A stretch of 36,625 nt of DNA, from NCBI GenBank assembly GCA_021771675.1, contig JAETOP010000048.1, positions 1 through 36,625 on the forward strand, given 5' to 3'. The notes beneath the pieces are model-generated. The model worked only from the letters and a program-made list of their open reading frames with translations, did not search any database and was not told the DNA's origin. This stretch comes from Oscillospiraceae bacterium (GTDB lineage Bacteria; Bacillota_A; Clostridia; Oscillospirales; Oscillospiraceae). This document shows positions 1-7,990 of the stretch, piece by piece. The stretch's first letter is position 1; each line of letters starts with the position of its first letter. Both the position numbers and the translations under genes were made by a program.

Positions 1-12
1 TGCGCTCTGCAT
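1..12 (-). CDS. possible first codons of a leftward gene cut by the window edge
   Basis: On the minus strand an ATG at 12-10 is followed by only three more codons before the window ends. It is preceded by AGGAG (complement of 21-25) with 8 bases of spacing, which is an ideal ribosome binding site for this genome. No product can be named from four residues. The call rests only on the start codon and its spacing, so it could be chance. Confidence 0.3.
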
Positions 13-350
13 AATACTGGCTCCTTTGTCGTGAATGTTTACTTTCATCCTTGACTTTGCCGCCAGTATTTATACTGTCATATGATGTCGATTACACAGA
101 ATTTTCTGCGGTCTCGAGACGTTATTAAAGGCCCCGCCCTTGTGGTTCTCCCAATTGCAGTATATCAGTGATTTTTTAACTGTAATTAGCGCGTTATAGA
201 TCTTATTGCTATTCTGTCTGAAACATCCCCATCAATGCAGCACACTCCTGAATTAGAGGACGAGGGTGACGAATTTCCATTCTAACCATATTGCCAATTC
301 GTCAACATACATGATATAATACAAATATCACACACAACAAATTTCCGCTA

Positions 351-383
351 TTGATAGCATCCCCTGATAGCTTTTTGATAGCA
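351..383 (+). repeat. three closely spaced GATAGC repeats
   Basis: GATAGC occurs at 353, 366 and 377, the outer two as TTGATAGCA. The spacing of 13 and 11 bases is close to one helical turn, as in a multi-site protein-binding region. It lies upstream of the sigma factor promoter. A binding role is inference only. Confidence 0.35.
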
Positions 384-474
384 GAAAGTCGGATACCCCA
401 TAGGATCAGGATAACTGGTATCAAATCAAGCCAAATGGAATCAAACGGTCTATACAAAAAAGTTTAGACTGCAT

Positions 475-503
475 TTCCACTTGGCGAGTGGGAGTAATAT
501 AAT
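475..503 (+). promoter_or_regulatory. possible sigma-A promoter for the ECF sigma gene
   Basis: TTCCAC (475-480), 17 bases, TATAAT (498-503). The -10 is perfect and the -35 is weak. It would give a leader of about 135 bases before the sigma factor start at 645. Confidence 0.4.
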
Positions 504-644
504 CTGGCAATGCCGCATAACAGGGGCTGTCTCACACTGGTGAGGCGGCCCGTTTGCGTCCCGGAAAAAATTCCGTGATTTTCTGTGACCAAAGGATTCC
601 ATCTGTCGTTTATATAGGTGAAAGAAAGAGAGAGGAGCGGCTCT

Positions 645-1199
645 ATGGAGGATGAAGCCATTGTCACGCTGTACTGGCAGCGGTCGGAGGAGGCCATTGC
701 CCGAACCGACCAGAAATACGGGCGCTACTGCCACGCCATCGCCTACAACATTCTGCAGGATCATCTGGACAGCGACGAGTGCGTCAACGACACCTATCTG
801 TCTCTGTGGCAGATCATTCCGCCCCGGCGGCCCAGCCTGCTATCGGCCCTGCTGGCCAAGATCACCCGGAATCACGCTCTGGATCGGTACAAATACAACC
901 GGGCAGAGAAGCGGGGCAGCGGGCAGGTAGCCCTGGCCCTGGACGAGCTTTCGGAGTGTATCGGAAAAAGTGAAGAGGAATATCTGGAAGACCGGGCGCT
1001 GACGGAACTGCTCAATGGGTTTCTCACTTCCCTGCCCCAGAAAGAAAAGGAGGTATTTCTGCTGCGTTATTGGTACCTATGCAGTGTCCGGCAGGTGGGT
1101 CAGAAGCTGGGACTGTCGGAAAGCAATGTGAAGATGACGCTGCTGCGCTCCCGCCGGCAGCTGCGAGCGCTTCTGGAAAAGGAGGGTGTGCGCTTATGA
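645..1199 (+). CDS. ECF-type RNA polymerase sigma factor
   Basis: A 184-residue sigma-70 family protein that would redirect RNA polymerase to a stress or envelope regulon. Region 2 spans roughly residues 15-85 (aromatic and acidic motif around YNILQD, then a DNA-melting segment ending in DRYKYNRAEKR). Region 4 spans residues about 125-180, with the helix-turn-helix segment VGQKLGLSESNVKMTLLRSR. The start is put at ATG 645 because AGAGAGGAG lies about 7 bases upstream; an in-frame GTG at 618 has no such site. The stop overlaps the next ATG in an ATGA, so the membrane protein downstream is translationally coupled. This pairing is the normal sigma/anti-sigma arrangement, and the second gene probably controls this one. 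The regulon is unknown. Confidence 0.9.
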   Translation: MEDEAIVTLYWQRSEEAIARTDQKYGRYCHAIAYNILQDHLDSDECVNDTYLSLWQIIPPRRPSLLSALLAKITRNHALDRYKYNRAEKRGSGQVALALDELSECIGKSEEEYLEDRALTELLNGFLTSLPQKEKEVFLLRYWYLCSVRQVGQKLGLSESNVKMTLLRSRRQLRALLEKEGVRL

Positions 1200-2194
1200 A
1201 ACAGGAAGAACGAATTCTCCGGGCCTTGGGGAATGTGAAGGACAGCTTTCTTTTGGAGGTCTCCGGGTACATGGGCGACCCCCGGAAGGAGGTGCTGATT
1301 CAGCCCAGAAAGAAAAAATGGCCGGGCTTTGCGGGCCTGGCGGCAGCGGCAGCGCTGATGGTCACTGGGGCGCTGAGCCTCTATGCCGCCACCGGCGGTG
1401 AGCGGCTGGATACTCCCCTGCCCCCCATCCTCCAGGCTGTCGCCCCGGAGGAGGTGGAGCAAAAGGCCTGGCCTGCGTTCCATCTTGAATATGACGCCGG
1501 CGAGCTGGCCATGACGGAAAGCGAGGAGGGGGTGTTCCTCACCCCCATTGACTATGCGGACTATCTGCCCCCCAGTGATATTCAGATTGAATTTCTGCCC
1601 GGGCTGCTCCCCTATGCCGCCATGGAGAAAACCAGGGCAGAAATGACGGACGGACTGCTGAACGCACAGCTGAACCCGCAGACCGGAGTCTACACCCTCC
1701 ACATCTCCCCGGAAGAAGTCGTCTGGGACGCAGAGGTGAAGGATGTGTGGATTGTGGGGGCGGGGAGCTGCGGCTCCTTCCGACTCACCGCCCGGTACTT
1801 TATAGAAGCCGTCGAGGGCTGGGGAATGACCTTCTCCCAAATCTGCTCCAGCTTCACCTGTCCCCTGTCCGATTCCCCCAGCCCGGAGGCGGAGAAGGCG
1901 ATTATGGAATTCGCCGAGGGCTATTTCAGCGGGAATCAGCTTCTGATGCTGAGCAATTACTATGGAGACAGCGGCAATTTGAAGGACATGTACACCCAGG
2001 ATGCCAGCCGGGTGCGCATCACAGACCTGCGGGGCTTGGAGGGACTGGAGGAGCAAATCGGGAAAAATGGCTCCGGTACAGTATCCCTGGTCTTCCTGGA
2101 AACGGAGCAGTCCGACTCCTACACCTATCTGACCATGGAGGTCACGAAAACCCAGGCAGGCTACCGGGTGAGCGCCTATGGGCTGGAAAAATAG
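1196..2194 (+). CDS. membrane-anchored anti-sigma-like protein
   Basis: A 332-residue protein starting in the ATGA overlap with the sigma gene. Residues 1-40 are cytoplasmic and charged, ending in a basic RKKKW stretch; residues about 43-64 form one Ala/Leu-rich membrane helix; the remaining 265 residues would lie outside. The last 100 residues (from about EKAIMEFAEGYF) look like the alpha+beta NTF2-like sensory domains found on such proteins. No zinc-binding HxxxCxxC anti-sigma motif is visible in the short N-terminus, so it is not a classical ZAS-domain anti-sigma factor. The role as regulator of the ECF sigma factor is inferred from gene order and topology. A frame beginning upstream inside the sigma gene is rejected because it lacks a ribosome binding site. 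Confidence 0.75.
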   Translation: MKQEERILRALGNVKDSFLLEVSGYMGDPRKEVLIQPRKKKWPGFAGLAAAAALMVTGALSLYAATGGERLDTPLPPILQAVAPEEVEQKAWPAFHLEYDAGELAMTESEEGVFLTPIDYADYLPPSDIQIEFLPGLLPYAAMEKTRAEMTDGLLNAQLNPQTGVYTLHISPEEVVWDAEVKDVWIVGAGSCGSFRLTARYFIEAVEGWGMTFSQICSSFTCPLSDSPSPEAEKAIMEFAEGYFSGNQLLMLSNYYGDSGNLKDMYTQDASRVRITDLRGLEGLEEQIGKNGSGTVSLVFLETEQSDSYTYLTMEVTKTQAGYRVSAYGLEK

Positions 2195-2244
2195 TGCTCA
2201 GAGGGAAAGATACAAAATAGCTGAAATGAGGGAAACTCTTCTGC

Positions 2245-2279
2245 TATCTTATATCTTCTATCTCATATTTTATATCTGA
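2245..2279 (+). repeat. degenerate period-7 tandem repeat (TATCTNA)
   Basis: Five consecutive 7-base units, TATCTTA, TATCTTC, TATCTCA, TATTTTA and TATCTGA, fill the gap between the anti-sigma-like gene and the lipoprotein gene. The period equals that of the AATTCCT repeats elsewhere in the window, but the unit differs. Confidence 0.7.
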
Positions 2280-2302
2280 TAATGAGGAAGGATTGTGTTA
2301 CC

Positions 2303-2866
2303 ATGAAAAAAATTGTCATCGCATTTCTGTCACTGCTTTTCCTGCTGGCCGCCTGTTCCGCCCGGGAAACTGGCGGCACCGGCGAAGCAAGCAGCGAAGA
2401 CACCACCCGCGTTTCTTTTCCCATTTCCGCAGAGATAGACGGCTTTGCCATGACCCCCGAGGGGGGCAATGCCGCCGTTCAGCTGACCATTCGTGTGCAG
2501 CAGATTTTGGAGGGCGAGGAAGCGTATCAAAAAATCGCCCCCCAGGGAGCGGAGCCTCCGGCGGAGGGCAAGGAGTATATCGTCGTTTCCCTGGAGGTTC
2601 GCTACGAGGGCGGAGAATTGGAAACGCTGGACTTCACCGAGAACTACCCGGCATCATGGGTAGCGGCCAGAATCCACTTTAACATCCCCAATGAAAACAG
2701 CAATACGGAGGATGTGACCAGCTATCTTGCGAATCCCATCTGGGGACACGTCCTGGGCAAGGGGGAAAGCGTCACCGGTGAAATTGCCTTCCTTCAGGAC
2801 ATTGGCAACACCCAGCCGCTGTATTTTGTAGGCTACAACCAGGTTGCGACCTTCCAGATTCATTAA
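2303..2866 (+). CDS. DUF4352-like lipoprotein
   Basis: A 187-residue exported lipoprotein. Residues 1-19 form a lipoprotein signal peptide with hydrophobic core and the lipobox LLAAC, so Cys19 or thereabouts should be lipidated and the protein tethered outside the membrane. The mature part is a small beta-rich domain; the segment KEYIVVSLEVRYEGG followed by a late GKGESVTGEIAF resembles DUF4352 (telokin-like, immunoglobulin fold) proteins common in Firmicutes. The start ATG 2303 has AGGAAGG 12 bases upstream, slightly far. It follows the sigma/anti-sigma pair by 108 bases and is closed by a terminator, so it may be a target or partner of that system; this is inference. The molecular function is unknown. 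Confidence 0.8.
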   Translation: MKKIVIAFLSLLFLLAACSARETGGTGEASSEDTTRVSFPISAEIDGFAMTPEGGNAAVQLTIRVQQILEGEEAYQKIAPQGAEPPAEGKEYIVVSLEVRYEGGELETLDFTENYPASWVAARIHFNIPNENSNTEDVTSYLANPIWGHVLGKGESVTGEIAFLQDIGNTQPLYFVGYNQVATFQIH

Positions 2867-2880
2867 AGGGCAACGCAAAA

Positions 2881-2904
2881 CCCCTCTGGAATAATCCAGA
2901 GGGG
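2881..2904. terminator. bidirectional terminator between lipoprotein gene and rpsU
   Basis: A perfect 10-bp stem CCCCTCTGGA / TCCAGAGGGG with loop ATAA. On the minus strand it is followed by TTTTGCG, on the plus strand by AATTTG, so it works best for leftward rpsU transcripts but sits between two converging genes and can serve both. Confidence 0.8.
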
Positions 2905-2930
2905 AATTTGAGCATCAATCAAGAGGGATA

Positions 2931-3113
2931 TTAGTAGAACTTTCTCTTGTTCTTACGGGCGGCCTCGGACTTCTGCTTACGCTTCAGGCTGGGGCTGACG
3001 TAATGCTCGCGCTTCTTCACTTCGGCAATGACGCCCTCCTTGGCACAGCTGCGCTTGAACCGACGCAGAGCACTCTCCAGAGATTCATTCTCCTTGACGC
3101 GAATTTCAGACAT
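2931..3113 (-). CDS. rpsU: 30S ribosomal protein S21
   Basis: A 60-residue, strongly basic protein of the small ribosomal subunit, involved in initiation on leadered mRNAs. The family pattern is complete: [11 protein letters not shown] start, [13 protein letters not shown] in the middle, and the lysine/arginine tail [17 protein letters not shown]. The start ATG at 3113 has a strong GGAGGGAGG site. It has its own near-perfect promoter at 3181-3209, so it is probably transcribed apart from leuS upstream. A 6-bp hairpin (3133-3155) lies immediately before the ribosome binding site and could influence translation. Confidence 0.97.
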   Translation of the reverse strand: MSEIRVKENESLESALRRFKRSCAKEGVIAEVKKREHYVSPSLKRKQKSEAARKNKRKFY

Positions 3114-3132
3114 GGTTTTCCCTCCCTCCGAC

Positions 3133-3155
3133 GCATCCGGCTCGATCCAGGATGC
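3133..3155 (-). promoter_or_regulatory. hairpin in the rpsU leader
   Basis: GCATCC / GGATGC with an 11-base loop, ending a few bases before the rpsU ribosome binding site. The transcript leader is short (about 60 bases), so this is its main structure. A role in translational control is possible but not shown. Confidence 0.35.
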
Positions 3156-3180
3156 TTTCAGGGCCTTATCGGCTTGGTAT

Positions 3181-3209
3181 ATTATATAGCCTTCTTCCCC
3201 ATATGTCAA
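3181..3209 (-). promoter_or_regulatory. consensus sigma-A promoter of rpsU
   Basis: On the minus strand TTGACA (3209-3204), exactly 17 bases, TATAAT (3186-3181). Both hexamers match the consensus completely, as expected for a highly expressed ribosomal protein gene. Confidence 0.9.
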
Positions 3210-3261
3210 GAAAAAACCACAGAATTTACATATTTTACAAAAATATTTCAATCGCTGTGCC

Positions 3262-5685
3262 TTACTTGACGATGAGATTCACCAGCTTGTTCTTGACCAC
3301 AATGGTTTTGACCACATTGCCCCCCTGTTTTTCCAGGAAGCGGGCGATTTTTTCATCGGCCAGGACATTTGCCACCACCCGGTCGTTATCCAGGTCGGCC
3401 TCCATCTCCACGGTGCCCCGCATCTTGCCGTTCACCTGGACGGCCATGGTCACCTCGCTGTCCCGGCACTTCTCTTCACTGTAGGTGGGCCAGCTCTCGT
3501 AGGCGATGGTGTCCTCGTGGCCCAGCAGCTGCCAGATTTCCTCGCCCACGTGGGGGGTGATGCAGGAGAGCATCTTGATGAAGCCCTCGGCGTACTCCTG
3601 GGGGCAGGTGCCGTTCTTATAGACCTCGTTGACGAAGACCATCATCTGGGCGATGGCGGTGTTGAAGCCCAGGGACTCAAAATCATTCGTCACCTTTTTC
3701 ACGGTCTGGTGGTAGATTTTGGTGAGCTTGCCGTCGTTCTCCGCCGTGATGTTGCCGCTCTCGGTGAAGAAATTCCACACCCGGTTGATGAACTTTTTGG
3801 CGCCCGCCACGCCGGTGGTGCTCCAGGGCTTGGAGACCTCCAGGGGGCCCATGAACATCTCATACAGCCGCAGGGTGTCGGCGCCGTAATCCCGAACCAC
3901 GTCGCTGGGATTCACCACGAACTCGGGGTAGCGCTTGCCCATCTTGATGCCGTTCTCGCCCAGGATCATGCCCTGGTGCACCAGCTTCTGAAAGGGCTCC
4001 TTCACCGGGGACAGACCCTGGTCATAGAGGAACCGGTTCCAAATCCGGGAATACATCAGATGGCCCACCGCGTGCTCCGGGCCGCCCACGTACAAATCCA
4101 CCGGCATCCAGTGCTTCAGAAGCTCCGGATCGCAGAACTGCTTGTCGTTGTGGGGGTCGATATAGCGCATGTAGTACCAGGAGGAACCGGCGCTGCCGGG
4201 CATGGTGGAGGTCTCCCGGACGCCGTGGATGCCGTTTCTGTTATACTGCTTCCATTCGGCGGCGTTTTCCAGGGGGGCCTGGCCGTTCTTGCCCTTGTAA
4301 TCCTCCAGCTCGGGCAGCACCAGGGGCAGCTCCTCGTCAGGGAGGAACACGGTCTTGCCGTCGTCGGTATACACGCAGGGAACGGGCTCGCCCCAGTAGC
4401 GCTGGCGGGCGAAAATCCACTCCCGGAAGTGATAGTTGTTCTTCCTTCTGGCCACGCCCAGTTTTTCCAGCTTGCAGGTGATGGCCTCCTTGGCCTCCTC
4501 CACCGTCAATCCGGTGAACTCCTCAGAGTTTATGAGCTTACAGCCCTTGCCCAGGTAGTCCTGCTTCTCGAAGGCGCACTCGGACACGTCCCGGCCCTCG
4601 ATGACCTGAATCATGGGGATGCCATGGACCTGGGCGTACTCAAAGTCCCGCTGGTCGTGACTGGGCACGGCCATGACGGCGCCGGTGCCGTAGTTTGCCA
4701 GGACGAAATCGCCGATGAACACGGGCACCTGCTTGCCATTGACGGGGTTGATGGCGTACACGCCCTTCAAGGGGCAGCCGGACTTGCCCTTGTTCAGCTC
4801 GGTGCGGTCCATGTCGCTCTTCTTCACGGTCTCGTCGATGTAGGCTCTGACCTCGTCCTGGTTCTGGATGCGATCCATCAAATCCTGGACGATCTTGCCG
4901 TCGGGGGCCAGCACCATGAAGGTGATGCCGTAAATCGTCTCGATGCAGGTGGTATAGATGGAGAACCGGCCGCCGCCCACCAGCTGGAAGTCCACCTCCA
5001 CGCCGGTGCTCTTGCCAATCCAGTTGCGCTGGATTTCCTTGGTGGACTCGGGCCAGTCGATCTCATTCAGCCCCTCCAGCAGCTTCTCGGCAAAGGCGGG
5101 CTGGTCGATGACCCACTGCATCATATTCTTCTTGACCACGGGATAGCCGCCCCGCTCGGACTTGCCGTCGATGACCTCGTCGTTGCTGAGCACGGTGCCC
5201 AGCTCCTCGCACCAGTTCACCGGCATCTCAATCCGCTTGGCGTAGCCCGCCTCGTAGAGCTTCTTAAAAATCCACTGGGTCCACTTGTAGAACTCCGGGT
5301 CGGAGGTGGCGACCATCTTTGACCAGTCGTAGTCAAAGCCCAGCTCCCGCAGCTGGGCGGAGAAGGTCTTGATGTTCTCCTGGGTGAAGCCATTGGGGTG
5401 GTTGCCGGTGTTCACGGCGTACTGCTCCGCCGGCAGGCCGAAGGAGTCGTAGCCCATGGGGTGGAGCACATTGTAGCCCTGCATCCGCTTCATCCGGGAC
5501 ATGATGTCCGTGGCGGTGTAGCCCTCGGGATGCCCGGCGTGGAGCCCCACCCCGGAGGGGTAGGGGAACATATCCAGCACATAATACTTGGGCTTGGAGA
5601 AGTCCCACACGTCGGTGTGGAAGGTGTCGTGCTCCTGCCAGTATTTGTGCCACTTTGATTCGATGCTTGCGTAATCATAGTTCAT
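3262..5685 (-). CDS. leuS: leucyl-tRNA synthetase
   Basis: An 807-residue class I aminoacyl-tRNA synthetase charging tRNA-Leu in the cytoplasm; normal bacterial length. The HIGH-type motif is HAGHPEGYT at about residues 49-57, and the CP1 editing domain carries [18 protein letters not shown]. The second catalytic signature, normally KMSKS, is KMGKR here (residues 581-585), followed by [12 protein letters not shown]. The lysines of the motif are kept, so the enzyme is probably active. The C-terminal anticodon-binding and tRNA-binding parts are present. Start ATG 5685 has GAGAGGG 9 bases upstream. It follows rsfS by 26 bases and is probably co-transcribed with it. No T-box leader is visible in front of it. 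Confidence 0.97.
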   Translation of the reverse strand: MNYDYASIESKWHKYWQEHDTFHTDVWDFSKPKYYVLDMFPYPSGVGLHAGHPEGYTATDIMSRMKRMQGYNVLHPMGYDSFGLPAEQYAVNTGNHPNGFTQENIKTFSAQLRELGFDYDWSKMVATSDPEFYKWTQWIFKKLYEAGYAKRIEMPVNWCEELGTVLSNDEVIDGKSERGGYPVVKKNMMQWVIDQPAFAEKLLEGLNEIDWPESTKEIQRNWIGKSTGVEVDFQLVGGGRFSIYTTCIETIYGITFMVLAPDGKIVQDLMDRIQNQDEVRAYIDETVKKSDMDRTELNKGKSGCPLKGVYAINPVNGKQVPVFIGDFVLANYGTGAVMAVPSHDQRDFEYAQVHGIPMIQVIEGRDVSECAFEKQDYLGKGCKLINSEEFTGLTVEEAKEAITCKLEKLGVARRKNNYHFREWIFARQRYWGEPVPCVYTDDGKTVFLPDEELPLVLPELEDYKGKNGQAPLENAAEWKQYNRNGIHGVRETSTMPGSAGSSWYYMRYIDPHNDKQFCDPELLKHWMPVDLYVGGPEHAVGHLMYSRIWNRFLYDQGLSPVKEPFQKLVHQGMILGENGIKMGKRYPEFVVNPSDVVRDYGADTLRLYEMFMGPLEVSKPWSTTGVAGAKKFINRVWNFFTESGNITAENDGKLTKIYHQTVKKVTNDFESLGFNTAIAQMMVFVNEVYKNGTCPQEYAEGFIKMLSCITPHVGEEIWQLLGHEDTIAYESWPTYSEEKCRDSEVTMAVQVNGKMRGTVEMEADLDNDRVVANVLADEKIARFLEKQGGNVVKTIVVKNKLVNLIVK

Positions 5686-5711
5686 GGCGAATATCCCTCT
5701 CTAAGCTGCGT

Positions 5712-6074
5712 TTACTCCGCAGCGATAATTTCCTGTAGATCGATTTCCTCGGCGTCGGCCCAGAGCCGCTCCAGGTCATAGAATTTTCGGGCCTCCGGGG
5801 TGAACACGTGGACCACGATGGAGCCGAAGTCCAGCAGCTCCCAGCTGTTGCCCCGGTGGCCCTCCCGGCCCAGCATAGGCTCCCCCAGCTGCTCCATGGT
5901 GTACTCGGCGTAGTCGCAGAGGGTTTTGACATGGGTGTTGGAGGTGCCGGTGCAGATGAGGAAATAATCCGCCAGGCTGCTGACCTTGGCGATCTTCAAA
6001 AGCTTAATGTCCATGCCCTTTTTGGAATCCAGGCATTTGGTGACTTCATAGGCGATTTCTTTGGGGGTTAACAT
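5712..6074 (-). CDS. rsfS: ribosome silencing factor RsfS
   Basis: A 120-residue protein of the RsfS/Iojap family, which binds ribosomal protein L14 and blocks subunit joining when nutrients are short. Family features: SSLADYFLICTGTSNTHV near residues 32-49, then a segment with GWELLDFG-type core (here NSWELLDFGSIVVHVF) and a C-terminal YDLERLW. Length is typical. The start has AAAGGAG about 7 bases upstream. It lies 187 bases downstream of the nadD-yqeK fusion and 26 bases before leuS, the usual Firmicutes nadD - yqeK - rsfS order. Confidence 0.95.
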   Translation of the reverse strand: MLTPKEIAYEVTKCLDSKKGMDIKLLKIAKVSSLADYFLICTGTSNTHVKTLCDYAEYTMEQLGEPMLGREGHRGNSWELLDFGSIVVHVFTPEARKFYDLERLWADAEEIDLQEIIAAE

Positions 6075-6261
6075 AAATTGTTCTCCTTTATTTTAGGGAA
6101 TGGGATTATTGGGTTAACGCAACAACCCGGCCAATTTGGCGTAATTCAGGGATTTTTTCGTTAGCTGCACTGGAGCGGCAGCTCCCGAGGCCATTGCCTT
6201 CTCCCATTCATCGTTTTGCTGAGTGAAACCAGTAAAGCATATTAGGGAAAGTCTGATGAAA

Positions 6262-7440
6262 TCAGAGATTTCTCAGGTAATCCAGCGCCTCCCGGGACTG
6301 GCCCGATACCTCGCTGCCCTGGTGTTTCAGGTGCTCCAGGGTCATTTCCAGCCCCAGCTTCAGTGCGGCGGTAAGGTCTGAGAAGGCAAGCGATCGCAGC
6401 CGCTCCACCCCGGGGAAGTCCCGGTTGGGCTCCATATAATCGGCTACGTACACAATCTTTTCCAGGGTGTTCATATTTGCCTTGCCGGTGGTGTGGCTGC
6501 AAATGGCGCTGACCACCGCCTCGTTCTCCCCAAAAATCCGCTCCGCCACCAGGCTTCCGGTGAGGGCATGGAGGGTTTTGGGGTATTTCCTGGAAAAATC
6601 GTCTAATATTTTACCATAAGCGCTGCACAATGTCAATTGCAGCGGGCCGTCCAAGGCCTTGGTAATGTCGTGGAGCAGCCCCGCCCGGGCGGCGTCCGTC
6701 TCGTCCGCTCCCCACCGCCGGGCCAGCTCCACGCAGGTATCCCGGCAGCCCAGCACATGGGCCACCCGGTTGGAATTCAGAAGCCCCACCACGATGGGCT
6801 CCAGCGCCTCCATGGGAAGGTGCTTCCAATTGGCGGCAGCGTCATAGAGGCAGTTGTCACAGATGTATTGTGCCACAGCGGGGGAAAGAAATGCGTCGGC
6901 ACAGCGAAAGGCCAGCAGCCGGCGCAGCTGGGTGGAGGAGATTTCCGTCACCGGATTGTCCAGCATGGTGACTCTGGCTCCCAGGGCGGACAGCTCCCGG
7001 GCCGTCTGGGCGACGGCCTCCCCTTCCCCCTTCTGTCCCCGGGAGAGGACGGCCAAATCCGCCAAAGCCACAATTTCGTCCGCATTTTTCCACTGGGGGA
7101 AGATTTCAAACTGGTCCGAACCCAGCAGCAATGTAAACGCTGCCTGGGGATATTTATCCCGCAGAGCCAAGAGGGTATCCCGGGTGTAGCCCTGGGCCTT
7201 CTGGGCAATCTCAATGTCCGACACCTCCAGCTTTTCCCGTCCCGCCGCCGCCAGATATGTCATGGCCAGCCGCTGCTGCGGCGTGGGCGAAGAAAGGGAC
7301 AGCTGCTTGTGGGGCACCTCAAAGGCAGGCACCAGCAGCACCCGGTCAAGTCCCAGAGCCCGGGCCGCCGCCTCCGCCCCCCGGATGTGGCCCAGATGCG
7401 GCGGGTTAAAGCACCCGCCGAAAATTCCGATTTTCTCCAT
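6262..7440 (-). CDS. fusion of nicotinate-nucleotide adenylyltransferase (NadD) and YqeK HD phosphohydrolase
   Basis: A single 392-residue frame joins two proteins usually encoded by adjacent genes. Residues 1 to about 200 are NadD, which makes nicotinate adenine dinucleotide in NAD synthesis: nucleotidyl-transferase motif GGCFNPPHLGH near residue 8-18, LLGSDQFE in the middle and the EISSTQLRR motif near the domain end. Residues about 205-392 are YqeK, an HD-domain enzyme that in Bacillus cleaves Ap4A: RVAHVLG, then LLHDITK (the HD pair), HTTG and IVYVADYMEP. No stop or frameshift separates them. Start ATG 7440 has AAGGAG with 7-base spacing. The linked substrates (adenylylated dinucleotides) make a functional fusion plausible. 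Confidence 0.93.
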   Translation of the reverse strand: MEKIGIFGGCFNPPHLGHIRGAEAAARALGLDRVLLVPAFEVPHKQLSLSSPTPQQRLAMTYLAAAGREKLEVSDIEIAQKAQGYTRDTLLALRDKYPQAAFTLLLGSDQFEIFPQWKNADEIVALADLAVLSRGQKGEGEAVAQTARELSALGARVTMLDNPVTEISSTQLRRLLAFRCADAFLSPAVAQYICDNCLYDAAANWKHLPMEALEPIVVGLLNSNRVAHVLGCRDTCVELARRWGADETDAARAGLLHDITKALDGPLQLTLCSAYGKILDDFSRKYPKTLHALTGSLVAERIFGENEAVVSAICSHTTGKANMNTLEKIVYVADYMEPNRDFPGVERLRSLAFSDLTAALKLGLEMTLEHLKHQGSEVSGQSREALDYLRNL

Positions 7441-7545
7441 ATGCCGCTCCTTCCCTGATTGTGGCCCGATTGATGCAGCCTGAATTGATCCGGTGGTTAT
7501 CTCAGCAAATTGATGTTTGGCAGGATGTTTGCCCGACTGCTGTAG

Positions 7546-7565
7546 GGGCGGGTCTTGACCCGCCC
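7546..7565. repeat. perfect 9-bp palindromic hairpin
   Basis: GGGCGGGTC TT GACCCGCCC, preceded by TAG. A related palindrome with CTCATGAA as centre lies at 26470-26489, so it belongs to a dispersed REP-like family. Confidence 0.65.
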
Positions 7566-7590
7566 GCTGACTGACGCTTTTTGGACAGAA

Positions 7591-7820
7591 CGTTGAATGG
7601 AACCAGGTGACGGCTTTTGAGGAAGGCCCCCCTGTGTAAGGGGGGGCTGTCAGCGAAGCTGACTGGGGGACTGTGCGGTAAGATATTACGAATTCGCAGC
7701 AGGTTAGGCAAAAAGGTAAGATTGTACTGCGACAGTCCCTCAGTCACCGCCTTTCGGCGGTGCCAGCTCCCCTTACACAGGGGAGCCTCCCTCAAAAGCC
7801 GTCACGCTTCACCATTCAAC
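7591..7820. repeat. MITE-like element with 37-base inverted ends
   Basis: The left arm 7607-7643 (GTGACGGCTTTTGAGG...) and the right arm 7805-7769 match over 37 positions with two mismatches. Outside them CGTTGAATGG (7591) is repeated inverted at 7811-7820. Inside are TCAGCGAAGCTGA and GCCTTTCGGCGG hairpins and an AT-rich centre. It has no coding capacity. A shortened relative is at 24675-24735 and a related longer one at 18009-18413. Confidence 0.75.
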
Positions 7821-7841
7821 GCACCGCTCAAAGGCCGGTAG

Positions 7842-7924
7842 CTGGCGGGAGGCAGGTTGCCTCCCCTACGGGATAGCCGAAGGTGCCCACCATTCAATCC
7901 ACTACCGCAAAAGCGTTACCGGGC
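7842..7924 (-). repeat. 83-bp core repeat, copy A
   Basis: Reads GCCCGGTAACGC...CCTCCCGCCAG on the minus strand. It differs from copy B (10084-10166) at only two positions. It ends in a hairpin GGGAGGCA / TGCCTCCC. Confidence 0.85.
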
Positions 7925-7990
7925 GGGTTAGGGCACAAACGATAACAGACCAGCCAAAAGCGAAATTGGCTGCGGGCCCTGCCCGCCTAA

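Larger units (their letters stand above)
13..617. other. AT-rich intergenic region
   Basis: About 600 bases without a convincing gene. The first 480 bases are clearly more AT-rich than the rest of the window. It holds a perfect 10-bp palindrome GTCTCGAGAC (111-120), three GATAGC motifs, and a sigma-A-like promoter near 475-503. Downstream of that promoter the leader has two small hairpins: CTCAC/GTGAG around 531-544 and CGGAA/TTCCG around 560-575. The composition shift suggests acquired or eroded DNA, but no transposase or integrase remnant is readable. Confidence 0.5.
7441..7990. other. intergenic region filled with dispersed repeats
   Basis: This 550-base gap splits yhbY from nadD in an otherwise compact gene string. 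It contains an AAATTGATGTTTG end-like sequence (7505-7517), a 9-bp GC hairpin (7546-7565), a 230-bp element with long inverted ends (7591-7820), one reversed copy of the 83-bp core repeat (7842-7924) and hairpins GCCAA/TTGGC and GCGGGC/GCCCGC near 7953-7987 just past the yhbY stop. Open frames here follow repeat sequence and are not genes. Confidence 0.75.

Noticed and set aside
521..535. CAGGGGCTGTCTCAC resembling ends of some insertion sequences
   Set aside because: No matching inverted copy and no transposase remnant nearby; the hairpin with GTGAG downstream accounts for part of it.
1070..1195. Longer upstream start for the anti-sigma-like gene
   Set aside because: It lies inside the sigma gene in another frame; the ATGA overlap at 1196 gives the natural coupled start.
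7502..7841. Short open frames on both strands in the yhbY-nadD gap
   Set aside because: They follow repeat arms and give mirrored peptides (such as EAPLCKG and KAPLCKGG) because of the inverted repeat; no ribosome binding site.
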